NCBI RefSeq assembly: GCF_026210795.1
Contig: NC_089429.1
Span: forward strand, 2,170,001-2,234,000
Reading direction: 5' to 3'
Length of the DNA: 64,000 nt
Source: Rhizophagus irregularis
Taxonomy: Eukaryota; Glomeromycota; Glomeromycetes; Glomerales; Glomeraceae
Made by a program: the position numbers and the translations under genes. This document shows, one piece after another, positions 34,890-45,475 of this stretch. Under the pieces are notes generated by a model that did no database searches, was not told where the DNA came from, and saw only the letters and a program-made list of their open reading frames with translations. Position 1 is the stretch's first letter. Every line of letters begins with the position of its first letter.

Positions 34890-35792
34890 TTCTAAAGTAG
34901 GAGAAAATCCTTTGTCCTGGCGGTCGGGGTGAAGGGCATGGCTTTTGTGACTGGAACCCAGATTAATTGGGATAGAGACTTGGAAACTTTCACGTTTCTT
35001 CGGTCTTGATTTGATTTCTTTCGTTTCATCCGAAGTGTAAGAGGGTCTACTATAATCTTCATATGTCGGTAAAGGGAGATTAGCTTTCTTTTTCCTCTTT
35101 ATCTTCTTTGACGAGGAGCTCTCTAATGACGAATCAGGTAATAAAGCTGCACTGACACGCTTATGGAATTTATCTTGAAAATTTGGTAACGCATCTATTT
35201 TGCATAAACTTCATGTGGAATTGTTCCGTAAAATTTAGCTCTATCTTTTATCTTATTCATCTTGGGTGATATTCTTTTTGTATTCAGCATTCCACTTTTC
35301 TTCCTTAATGACTCTGAACCATTTAGCTGATCCAGGTAGTGATATTTTTCTGGACTTAGAGTAAAGAGGAGTTTTAGATCAGGCGTGATTGTGGCGTAGA
35401 TGAACTTGGAATACATGTATAAGCTTGCACATGTATTGTGGAAGGTGGTGCTAAAGATGTAATTGTGTCAAGGTTAGTCGTCATGTAAGTGCTAGTTTTA
35501 GATCTAAAATAGAATAAGGGATTAAGAATGGATGATCCGATGGATAATCCGAGATGTCCTTTCTTATATTGGAGGTGCAATATCAAGTAAGAAAGATTTC
35601 CGACTAGTGGTTATCGGGATTCATACTAGGAGTATTAGAACGAGGCTTGAATAAACGTGCTAGATGATGTTCTCTTCTTTGTTGTTGAATCTTTCTGGTC
35701 TTCTTGTTAATTATAAATGATATCATGGTAATTATTGTAACGTTTCCAATACATATATCGTTTCGGACATTGGCATGATAAGACCGAAACAT
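34890..35792 (-). pseudogene. Decayed gene or transposon ORF in a GC-richer island
   Basis: Successive minus-strand frames read as normal protein but are broken: KKTRKIQQQRREHHLARLFK (near 35690), QYKKGHLGLSIGSSILNPLF (35570), EKYHYLDQLNGSESLRKKSG (35340), DALPNFQDKFHKRVSAALLP (35180) and basic/Ser-rich KKIKRKKKANLPLPTYEDYS (35090), ending INLGSSHKSHALHPDRQD. At least three frame changes. A transposon-encoded nucleic-acid-binding protein is one possibility, but no domain is recognised. Confidence 0.5.
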
Positions 35793-36710
35793 ATCCTAAC
35801 TGACTTGGTTATGTTTTCTGTCTTATTAGCATGAAGGAATTAAATGAAGTATTGGATCTTGAATATATTTTCTTATTAAAGGATATGATTCCAAGTTGCG
35901 GAAAAAGTTACGCAGGCGCGTTGGTCTTCTGTACAGGTAAAGCTTCTGATATAGTATATACACAATTACCGGTATAAATAATCTATATTTTTGTATGAGA
36001 ACCTAACGATTCGATTTTGGGTTTGAGGTTCTGCGTGAATTAATGCATTTGATTCGTTCTAGTAATTTTTTCTAATTAACGGGAAAGTTTCTTGTCGTGG
36101 TGGAACTTTTTGTAAGGAAAAAAATGCGTGAGAAATTTACTCGTTTGGTAATTGTGATTGATATGTTTGCTTGTGGTGTTCATATGATGATAGTTCGTTC
36201 ATGTTTATTTTAAGGTGAATTTCATTGGTGTTCGTCTGTTGATCAGCTAACTCGAGGAAGTAACATTTGCTTCTTTTAAAATTTGTAGATCTTGTAGCCT
36301 CAGTCTATCAGTCAGGTTTGAGCACGTGAAATTTTGCTGCGGAAATAAGGAATTTTTTCCCCCCGGGGGGAAGGTAATAGGTTAGGGGAAAAAGACGTAA
36401 TAAAAGTGTATGATTATAAAAGTGTGGTTGGGCAAGGGTGTTCCTAGGAAAATAAGAGTATCATAGAACCAGCGTGGCGGGGCGAAACCTTATTCCAACT
36501 TCGTTGGTCAAGTAATTCTTTATAGAAGGTTGAAACTTCTATCCGTACATATACAATGGTAGGTATGGAGTGTCGAATATCGTTCTTGTGAAGGTGTTAA
36601 ACGTTGTAGCAGTGGTGTCTATTAGAAGGTTTCTTTATCTTGCTGCGCCACAGCATGAAGGTTTCAGCCATTTGTAGTTAATTCTAAATGGATGATGACA
36701 TAGGAATATA
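35793..36710. other. GC-richer island, remainder
   Basis: Continuation of the GC-richer block; no intact frame. Contains the perfect palindrome CCCCCCGGGGGG at 36359-36370 and the GC-rich phrase GCGTGGCGGGGCGAAACC near 36470. Probably part of the same unidentified element as 34890-35792. Confidence 0.35.
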
Positions 36711-38261
36711 AATTACGCCATGGTTGAATTTCACGTGATTTTTCCAATCATTTGTTAACGTATAAACTTATTCTTTCTTTACGTACTTTACGTACTGAAT
36801 GGGCAGGACCAAAGGTATTAAATATGCCTTTTTATTTTATTTATTTATTTAATTTTTCTTGCAAGTTTTTAACTATATATTAATGTAACATAATTAATAT
36901 TTTTACTTATTATATTTTTATTGTTTATAATCTTTATATATATCTATTATGTCTATTATATTATTTATATGATTATTTAAAATTATTTGCAGATTTATCC
37001 GAATGTAAAATATAGTTAATAATTTGAGAAAGTTATATACTATATAAAAAAAATTTACTAATACATTTAATACATTTTTAATTTATACTTTTTATTATCA
37101 AATAAAATAAAAGATAATGAAATTGTTCTTATTAGAAGTAAAACGCTTTTAATTAAGTCTGAAAATGATTTTAATTGTTTGGTGAAGAATAAAGAAAAGA
37201 TGCATGAGAATCTCGTGAAAGCGACGACGTTGAAAAAATCGAATAAATGTATTGATAGCATTGTTGGGTTCGACGAGGATAATAGTAATTAAAGAAGGAC
37301 TATCGAATATTATAGTTTCTATTGAAACTTGAAATTACTTGAATTATCTAAAATTTTCTTGCTCAACAAGACTACGACGATGAATATAAGGAATATTATT
37401 CAAGGAAATAGAAAAAGCTGATAAAAAGACAAAAGATAAAATACATTTGGGTTCATTAGATTTTCTGATCCTAACCCTTTGTGTAAAAGTGGTTTGTTGC
37501 TAACAAACAAAGAGTGGAATATTTTAGTTGAATCATTGTTAAAATGAATTCAATATTCGTTTTTGTATTAAATAAATTTATGTTAATAAATTTATCATGT
37601 TCTCACTCATGCTATTTTGTAATATTCTGTATTTAGATCTTTATTTCAATAAAAAAATTATAGAAATTTTTTACAATTAAATAAAATATAATGCATCAAA
37701 ACGATACTACCCATTTTACCCGTTTGTTATTCCATAACCGGATTACTTAATAAATAACCGAGAATAATATTGGTTAATTCACGTGATTGCGATCATTCAT
37801 GGCTTTAACTATTTTTTAAATGGTAAGAATTTTTTGAAGCAGTTAATCCCGGAGCAGGTAAATCCATCCTGTGATAAAAATAGTTTTACTATTTTTAGGA
37901 TTTACTGCGATTTTTACATGATCGACATCAATTTCAACTATTTCGAAAACGGCAAACAAAATAACAAATCAATATCATGGATTGACAAAATTAACTAAAT
38001 TAAGTAAACTATTTTAGATTCTTTAAGGGACTTTTCTCACAATATATAAAGTCGTTAAATAATTTATTGTTTAACCTATAATCTACTTTTTTTTTTTAAT
38101 AAAAACGTTATGAACATAGAAAAAATCATATCATAGTAAATAGGTGTATATTAAAAAGAAATATTTTCGCTATTTCATTTTTTTTTTTTTTTTTTTTGTA
38201 CAAAAAAAAATCCAAAAATATAAAGATCTACAAATTTATAATACAGTATAAAGTTTACAAA
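36711..38261. other. Intergenic 5' of membrane protein gene
   Basis: A 64-codon stretch at 37101-37292 (plus, KMHENLVKATTLKKSNKCID) looks protein-like but lacks a start and is unrecognised. A T18-type run at about 38178-38197 lies 65 bases before the next start codon. Confidence 0.35.
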
Positions 38262-39467
38262 ATGGATTATAAGTTGTATGAGACCCTTAATCGCCTACCC
38301 GGCTTATTCGCCATCGCAGCAACCATGATTTTTGGGATCATTATAATTTTCACATTCATTGTACGAATTTTTCAATTTCCTCACCTCCGTCAAAAGTATT
38401 GGCAGTATAACAATACTCAAAGCATTCCCACAAGGATACTCAAGACGACCGTTTTCTTGCTCTTGGCTGCCGGTTTGTTAGGAGTCATCTCATACAATGT
38501 TTACAAAATGAAAAATGATCCACCAAAGTTATTGGTGACGGTAGAAAGGAGCAAAGAACCTCCATCTATGCTTGTTTGCAAATCCGATGATATGACATTT
38601 ATTACGGTCAGATATTATGACAGTTTTAATTCTTTTGTTAATAATCCTAAGCAAAACCTTGATTTAAGCGGTGATTTTAAACTTTTTCAAAGAGAAAGTG
38701 ATAGTAGTTGCACTTTCTTTAATAGTACATCGTCCTTAATGACAATAGATAATCCTGGAGGATTCTATCTCCTTGGTTTTACGAAAATATTAAAAAAGGT
38801 CTTAAATGGTATGAGTGGCAATGCCAGCATAATTAGTATTTACATTGGTGACACCAACAATGAGATGGACTGGAGCTTACCTATGCCTCAAGGGAACAAA
38901 TTTAGTGATGTAGGGTTTCTACTTGCCAGTAGTAGTGGTATTTTCCAATATACAGAAACTTGGCATAAAGCTTTAAATGGAATAAATGGAATTACCTATC
39001 GAGGTTTCCAAATCAACTCTATAGGAAATTTTGAATTTGAGGGAGTTTCTGTAGATGATAACTCTATGCAGCCAACAATATGGATTGGACTCATCGCACC
39101 GACAACCGTAATAACACAGGTTGAAAAGCCACCCCTCACACTAGCTGACCTTTTAAGTAATGTCGGTGGTTACCTTTCCGTCTGGGCAATTTTCGGCTTT
39201 CTCTTTGGTGTTAGAAAGGCAAACCCGTTCGGGTTTGTGTCGGGCTTTATATTCATAAATCAGGATAGGGAGAAACTTCGTAAGGAATTAGATAGAATGA
39301 AAAATGAAAGGAGTTCAAAATTAAGTAACTTGGAAAAAGGGGAAGAAGATAATACTACCGAAACGGATGGTCTCTCCAATCAATCTGCTGAGCTAAGAAA
39401 TCTGCTTGCAAAATACTATGTCGATATGGATTTCTACGAACATGCGGTTAAGACACCTGACGTATAA
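38262..39467 (+). CDS. Multi-pass membrane protein with GG-W-LFG-PFG motif
   Basis: Single exon, 401 residues from ATG 38262; the frame stays open further upstream but without an ATG. Base composition is clearly less A+T-rich than the F-box and kinase genes. Membrane segments at about 15-38 (FAIAATMIFGIIIIFTFIV), 61-80 (VFLLLAAGLLGVISYNVY) and 296-317 (LLSNVGGYLSVWAIFGFLFG). Between TM2 and TM3 is a ~200-residue, probably extracytoplasmic domain with N-glycosylation-type sites and three cysteines. After TM3 come NPFGFV, a charged coiled-coil-like stretch (335-352) and an acidic tail. GG-x4-W-x5-LFG...PFG resembles a fungal membrane family I know only as uncharacterised; faintly like DEG/ENaC TM2, which I do not claim. 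Function unknown. Confidence 0.85.
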   Translation: MDYKLYETLNRLPGLFAIAATMIFGIIIIFTFIVRIFQFPHLRQKYWQYNNTQSIPTRILKTTVFLLLAAGLLGVISYNVYKMKNDPPKLLVTVERSKEPPSMLVCKSDDMTFITVRYYDSFNSFVNNPKQNLDLSGDFKLFQRESDSSCTFFNSTSSLMTIDNPGGFYLLGFTKILKKVLNGMSGNASIISIYIGDTNNEMDWSLPMPQGNKFSDVGFLLASSSGIFQYTETWHKALNGINGITYRGFQINSIGNFEFEGVSVDDNSMQPTIWIGLIAPTTVITQVEKPPLTLADLLSNVGGYLSVWAIFGFLFGVRKANPFGFVSGFIFINQDREKLRKELDRMKNERSSKLSNLEKGEEDNTTETDGLSNQSAELRNLLAKYYVDMDFYEHAVKTPDV

Positions 39468-40620
39468 TTATAATAAAATATACATAAAGTATCATAGATA
39501 AATTTTATCTTTTGGGAAGTGCATAGAATAATTTATTGCAACACCATTTTTTTATAAAATTCTTTTTTTGTAATATCATATGTATTTATTAAAATAAAAT
39601 GTATATATTATGGAATGATCATATTATTAAACTAAACTAAATAATGTGACACGCCCACTGTCGCCCGCCGTTTTTATCTATTGTAATTTTATTTTTCATA
39701 TTTTCGTTTGATTACTATATTCCATATAGACAAATTTAACGTCATGTGTCATCGCACGTGGTTTGTATTGTTATCACCCTATGCTTAATGTGAATTGGTT
39801 GTAATTCGTCTACAATGAGGAAATAATTAACAAGCACAAAAAAATTACTCTATCAAATTTTTCTCGAAATAAAAATTTGTACAAAAAGACTATTTAGAAA
39901 CTATGCAAAACTACTGTTTTCCCTGAAGGACATTTATAATGAAAACCCCAATGGGCGTACACTGGTAAATTCGTCCCACGGACGACTTGTCTAGGGGTTA
40001 ATTTATTTAGCTTACATAATTATGATCATCTGCCTTAATTGTAAAATAAGTCTATAAATTCTAACTAAAATAATGCAATAAAAAAATAAACTAGACAATA
40101 AAATTTAATGTAATCAAAAAACTATCTAATAAAACAATATAATAAAAACACAATAAAATAAAAAACTAACTAATTCTATATATAAATTAATGAGGTAATT
40201 TAATACAAAATGATCAACCAGTTACTGCGACTTCGAACTTTTGGTAATCTTGCTGCGACAATAATATCAACTAGGCTATTACTATTTATATCATAATTTC
40301 GATATAAATATATCTATATAAAATAAGGATTTAATATTTTTTTCGCATATGCGATATATCCCCTTCGATCTTCGCCAAATTTTCTAATTATTTTTTTTTT
40401 TTTTTTGATTTTTTCATTTTTGACACAAGCCTTTATGTACCTATTGTAACACAATTTTACTTAGTATATCAAAAAGGGTTTAGAATACTGTTTTTGACTT
40501 TTATAAATAATAAATTTTTGAAAACAGCAAATTGTGTGATAAATTATGTGACAAGTTCCTATAATCAAAATTCGTATACTATACAGTAATTGTTGCGCCA
40601 TCATAAAAAATCATTTGCGA
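39468..40620. other. Intergenic 3' of membrane protein gene
   Basis: AATAAA at about 39593. A GC-richer phrase, TCGTCCCACGGACGACTTGT (39973-39992), contains an imperfect hairpin and may be a transposon remnant. No gene. Confidence 0.35.
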
Positions 40621-41545
40621 TTAACAAAAAACGAAAGGTTTGGATGCATCATAGCAGCCATAATAATGTGCGGTCGTTTCAATAAGGAATATAACTGTAT
40701 ATTCTATAATATAAGGTAAAATATCTTCATCTTTCTCTCGAATTATATTTCTAATAAATAATCTTTTAATAAAATTATTTTGAGAATTTTCTAAAAATAT
40801 CTTCAAATCATTTGTTTAATATCAAGACATAATTATAAATATTTTAATTTAGAAGGAAGAATTTGTCCTAAATTATTTAATATTATTGTACAAATCTCTC
40901 TATAACTAAATAGAATAATCATAAAAATTATATTCAATAATAAGTTTTGTTTAATATTTTCAATTTATAGATTAAATGCTAGATTAATACTAATATTATC
41001 GTTATCAGGTTCACCTAAACCATTTTCGTACATTGATTTTAACAAATAATTTTTTTGCACTGGTGTATAATTTTTGCATATCCAAATCCAAAATTTTCTA
41101 AATCATTACCAAATTTTTGTAATAATATAAATCGTAATTGGTTCAACTTGTAATATATCACCCGTGATCAAAATTTTCAATCTAAATGGCTTGGTAACAT
41201 CAATAATTTGTTGAACAATTTCAGAATTTAGAGAATCGCAATAAATAATATGAATAGATTCTAAAACACTCAATTGAGAATATTTCTTGAAAATTGGTAA
41301 TTATAATATTAAAATCAGTTGAATAGAATGTAATTATTTTCAATATAATATTGTAATTTTTTAATGAAGAAAATAAATTGTATAAAAAGGTATTGCATTC
41401 AAACGAAAGTTTTTTGAGATTCTGTTGTGAAATAGTCATTTGTGATGAGCATTTTCCAATTAAGGAGAAATTATCCGCTTTAAATTCAAAAATTCTAAAA
41501 TAAAATGATGAGATTGAATTACAATTAGAATATGAAATCATCGCG
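40621..41545 (-). pseudogene. F4: truncated F-box/LRR-like pseudogene
   Basis: Minus-strand match to the C-terminal 60% of F5: SNCNSISSFYFRIFEF (41540), QQNLKKLSFECN, then ENSQNNFIKRLFIRNIIREK and DEDILPYIIEYT (40800-40690). At least three frame breaks and no F-box. Its upstream flank (42120-42600) still matches the flanks of F5 and F6, so this is the first unit of the tandem array. Confidence 0.8.
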
Positions 41546-42009
41546 AAAATTTTTAAGAAACCTTTTAAAAATAAAGGAAACAAAAAAATAATAGTTTTCG
41601 CGATTTCTCAGTTTTTTTTTTCATTTTGTAAAATTATTATTAAACATTATTATTATTATTATAAAAAAAAACTTATTAATAACATTAAAAATTTTATTTG
41701 TATTTTATATTCTATTAGATAAAATAATGACACATCTGATCTCACGTGATGTGATATTGCAGAACTTTTTTGGGTGTTACTGGAGTAGCCCTCCAGTAGC
41801 TATACTAATTTTCGCTTCAGGTTCCCATTAGAATGATTGCAAATCATTAAAATCAAAAAATTCTAGATGTTGAACAATCGGACCCGGTTCACTAGCCAGA
41901 ATCGATGGAAGTAGAGGCGAAAATTTAGCCCTCCGGAGTAGTTCTCATTTTGTGAAACTAAGTTGATGTCAATCACTGCACGTGATATATTAATTAGACT
42001 AGTCCGTTC
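41546..42009. other. Spacer upstream of F4
   Basis: Contains imperfect inverted words GTAGCCCTCC...ATTTTCGC (41784) and GCGAAAATTTAGCCCTCC (41918), possibly a decayed TIR element of about 190 bases. No gene. Confidence 0.35.
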
Positions 42010-42116
42010 TAGTGTTCAGAAATGAGGTCATTTGAAAGTATTTGCCTAATAATTTGTCATTATTCATAATCATTTGTCATTTGAATCATTTCAGTGACAT
42101 TTCAAGTCATTTGCCA
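42010..42116. mobile_element. Short internally deleted copy of the K3-exon hAT family
   Basis: Starts AGTGTTCAGAAATGA..GGTC, matching the minus-strand right end of the element at 57342-58196, and ends CATTTCAAGTCATTTGCC, matching the minus-strand left end. Both ends are thus present around about 105 bases, a deletion derivative in the opposite orientation. Extreme outer bases are degraded and no target duplication is visible. Confidence 0.6.
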
Positions 42117-42742
42117 ACGTTATGTTAGTAGAATTTCCAAACATCGTCTATTTAAAATGATTCATTAATATAAAGAATTGTGGTAAGCTAGTTAACTTTA
42201 TTTAGAAATAATTGCTTTAATTTTAATAACTAAGGTTGGTAAAAAAAATTTTGTGGTACAATGTTCTCTTTAAGTATATAATATAGTATGTATATAGATA
42301 GAACACCATGATAATCTATTAATTTTTTACTTGTATAAACTCAACATTTCAAAATAATTTTAATATTCAAGTGACTAACCTGTTATCATATATGATGGAA
42401 AAAATTTGCCTTCTTTTTTTGTGACATTTCCAAGTACTAGCCTGGATTAACAAATAATCATTTCATCTATTTTTTGGTTAATAACCTTAAATCTGAGAAT
42501 AAATGATGATTACTTTAGCTTGAAAATAATAAATTGCAGTTTGATTATACCTGCAACAGCCAATCAAAAAATATTTTTTGTTTATAAATATATAATATAG
42601 TGTTTTGAGTTTTGACTTAACTATTCAATTTACAAAAATATCAAACCATATAATTCTGATAATAAACTCTTTTTAAACCCAAATTTCTCAAATTTTATAA
42701 AAAACATTGTGAATTTAAAATTAATTTTAAGGGTATTGCTAA
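42117..42742. repeat. Upstream flank of F-box unit 1 (segmental repeat)
   Basis: Blocks here recur upstream of F5 and F6: TTAATATAAAGAATTRTRRT and AGCTAGTTAACTTTA (compare 49235-49270), GGATTAACAAATAA (compare 49310) and AACCTTAAATCTGA ... GCAGTTTGATTATACCTGCA (compare 45900-46000 and 49395-49500). Shows that duplication included several hundred bases of 5' flank. Confidence 0.7.
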
Positions 42743-42750
42743 ATCTCACC

Positions 42751-43149
42751 TAGGGATGGCAACGGTCACGGTCATTAACTGGTTATGACCGGTCATGACC
42801 GTGACTGATATCGGTCGGTCAAAGACCTCTGACCGACCGTTTGACCGACCGGTCTGACCGACCGGTTAACCGACCGTTTGACTGACCGTTTGACCGATCC
42901 TGAAAACGTTTGCGAAACGTAATTTAATAAAAAAAATGTTTCGCAAACATTTTTTTAATTATTTTAATAGAAAACGTTGCGAAAACATTTTTTATTAAGT
43001 ATTTCAATTAAATTACGTTTCGCAAACGTTTTCAGGATCGGTTAACCGGTCGGTTAGACCGGTTGGTCAACGGTCGGTCGGTCGGTCAAAGGTTCTTGAC
43101 CAGTTATGACCGACCGATGACCGACCATGACCGACCGTTGCCATCCCTA
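42751..43149. mobile_element. hAT-like palindromic miniature transposon
   Basis: TAGGGATGGCAACGGTC at both ends in inverted orientation, with perfect 8-base flanks ATCTCACC at 42743-42750 and 43150-43157. Arms of about 150 bases, built of repeated GACCGACCG words and then AAACGTTTGCGAAACGTAAT, leave only a short A+T-rich centre, so the whole 399 bases can fold as a hairpin. No coding content. Confidence 0.9.
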
Positions 43150-43157
43150 ATCTCACC

Positions 43158-43806
43158 ACTAGTTATGATTGTCACTTAATTCCGGCCAAAAATTACAATT
43201 TGGCCAGAGTTATAAAATGCCGGTTTATAATTTTGGCCATCAGAGTTAAAAAAATACTGATCGCAAAATTTTAACTTAAATAATAAATATGCTAACAAAT
43301 ATTGATTTGATATTAACCATAACGAAATTTAAAAATTTTTTGTTATGGTAAAGTGAAATTATCTGAAAAACAGGCTTTTTGACCTCTTCTTGTAAATTTA
43401 CATATGGATAACTGTTTAATATGTGTAGTTGATTATTTAAAATTAATCTAAAAAAATTGGACTAATGAAAATCACCAGTGGTGATAACCACCACTGGTGC
43501 ATTCTCTAATTTAATTAGTATATAAATAATATGTTGTCTTCTTTAAAATTATATATTTAGCTAAAATAAAATGAATAATAAAAAATTCTAACTTTAACTT
43601 TTTAATTAATATTTTTGATTTATTTACTTCCAATTCAACAAGATTTCCAGTTATAAACTCACAATATGAAAAGTTATTCATGTACTTAAAAAAAAGATTT
43701 AGTGAACAAGGACACTTAGCAATTTCAAAAAATCAAACTTTTATTGAATCATGCTATTAATATACGAATCAAATATCCAAAAATACATTATAAAGTAAAA
43801 AATGTA
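43158..43806. other. Spacer and 3' flank of F5
   Basis: An 11-base perfect hairpin (CACCAGTGGTG-ATAAC-CACCACTGGTG) lies at 43473-43499. From 43606 the sequence matches 46385-46570 (CAACAAGATTTCCAGTTA, CTTTTATTGAATCATRC), the conserved 3' flank of the tandem F-box units. Confidence 0.55.
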
Positions 43807-45429
43807 CTAAAAATCATTATCAATTTTATAGTAATATCTAAAATTTTCTACAAGATCATAAGAATTATAATAACTTTCAATTTTAATATTATGTAATTTA
43901 AATTCATTTACCTCATCTTTTAAAGAAATCAAATCTTGATAACCATAAATAGCTAAATACTTAACCCTTTTCTTTTTCATAATATATTCTTTTATATAAG
44001 GCAAAATATCTTCACCTTTCTCTTTACAAACATTTCTAATAAATAATCTTCTAATAAAAGTATTTTGAGAATTTTCTAAAAATATCTTTAAATTGCTTGG
44101 TTCAATATCAAAACATAATTTTAAAAATTCTAATTCAGAAGGAAGAACTTGTCCTAAATTATTTAATATTGTTGAACAAAGATCTCTATAACTAACAGAA
44201 TAACGAAAATTTTTATATTCAATAATAAAATAATTAAGACTTTGTTTAATATTTTCAATTAAGTTAAATACTAGATTAATACTTATATCATCGGTTTTAT
44301 CTATATCAAAATATTTAATTTTCGTACAATATTTTACAATTGATTTTAACAATTGATTTTTTTGTTCTGGTGTATAACTTTCATAATATCCAAATTTAAA
44401 ATTTTCTAAATCACTACCAAACTTTTGTAATAATAATTGTAATGATTCTACTTGTAATGTATCTTGATCCATGATCAAAGTTTTCAATCTAAATGGCTTG
44501 GTAACATTAATAATTTGTTGAGCAATTTCAGAATTTAGAGAATCGCAATAAATAATATGAATAGATTCTAAAACATTCAATTGATTGAATATTTCTTGAA
44601 AATTGGTAATTATAATTTTAAAATCAATTGAATAGAATGTAATTATTTTCAAGGTATTTGAAATATTGGAATTTTTTAATAAAGAAAATGAATTGTAGAA
44701 GAAGTTGTTGCATTCAAATAAAATTTTTTTGAGATTCTGTTGTGTAAAAATCATTTGTGATAAACATTTTCCAATTAAGGTGCGATTATTATCCACATCA
44801 AATTCAAAAATTTTATAAGAAAATGATGAGATTGAATTACAATTAGAATGTAAAAATTTGAGAAAAGGAAAGGTCTTTTTAGGAAGCTTGATACATCTAG
44901 CAGATATATTTATCATTAAATTTCTAACATTGCAAATAAAATTTGGATTTTGCAAAGCAAATTCCATAGTATCATTAAAGTAACTATAATTATTTTTAGA
45001 AGTCACTTTAATTTCAAAAGAATCTAAACTTCCTTCATTTTCAATAAACATTTTAAGTAATAATCTATAAACTACTTTTTCCGCCTCCTGACAGTTATCA
45101 TAATTTTCAGCCATTAAAGTTCTTGAGAGCCAAATTTCAATAGAAGAACTAACTTTATGTGTATTTAAACGTTTAATAAAACTAGGATAATTGAATAATG
45201 TACTCGAAAGTAACAAATTATTATTAATTCCATATTCATTTAATTTCGCTTTATCATCTTCATTTAAATAATGTAAGTAAATTTCAAAATATTGAAAATT
45301 TTGGACGTGGTTAAATGAAAATGGATCTTCCCATAATAATGAAATCGCCGAACGACACCATAATCTGTTGACTAAAGTACATGAATGCAATGTTGAAATA
45401 TCATCCCCTAAAATAGTGTAAAATTTCAT
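43807..45429 (-). CDS. F5: F-box/LRR-like protein with frameshifted N-terminus
   Basis: The open frame gives 540 residues from MKFYTILGDDISTLHSC. The family leader is present just upstream in another frame: ATG at 45475-45473 reads MACSKLFSGYFPELINEIL, then frame is lost because F5 has GGGGATGAT where F6 has GGAATGAT (about 45408). If the internal ATG is used, the first F-box helix is lost, which should weaken Skp1 binding; it may be a young pseudogene or an assembly error in a G run. The remainder (LVNRLWCRSAISLLWEDPFS, QQNLKKILFECN, KPFRLKTLIMD, YIMKKKRVKYLAIY) is intact and closest to F6. Confidence 0.65.
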   Translation of the reverse strand: MKFYTILGDDISTLHSCTLVNRLWCRSAISLLWEDPFSFNHVQNFQYFEIYLHYLNEDDKAKLNEYGINNNLLLSSTLFNYPSFIKRLNTHKVSSSIEIWLSRTLMAENYDNCQEAEKVVYRLLLKMFIENEGSLDSFEIKVTSKNNYSYFNDTMEFALQNPNFICNVRNLMINISARCIKLPKKTFPFLKFLHSNCNSISSFSYKIFEFDVDNNRTLIGKCLSQMIFTQQNLKKILFECNNFFYNSFSLLKNSNISNTLKIITFYSIDFKIIITNFQEIFNQLNVLESIHIIYCDSLNSEIAQQIINVTKPFRLKTLIMDQDTLQVESLQLLLQKFGSDLENFKFGYYESYTPEQKNQLLKSIVKYCTKIKYFDIDKTDDISINLVFNLIENIKQSLNYFIIEYKNFRYSVSYRDLCSTILNNLGQVLPSELEFLKLCFDIEPSNLKIFLENSQNTFIRRLFIRNVCKEKGEDILPYIKEYIMKKKRVKYLAIYGYQDLISLKDEVNEFKLHNIKIESYYNSYDLVENFRYYYKIDNDF

Positions 45430-45475
45430 TTATTAATTCAGGAAAATATCCTGAAAATAATTTTGAGCATGCCAT

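Noticed and set aside
38262-39467. DEG/ENaC or P2X-type channel assignment for the membrane protein
   Set aside because: Only the late GG-containing membrane segment is vaguely similar; three membrane spans and the lack of cysteine-rich ectodomain argue against it.
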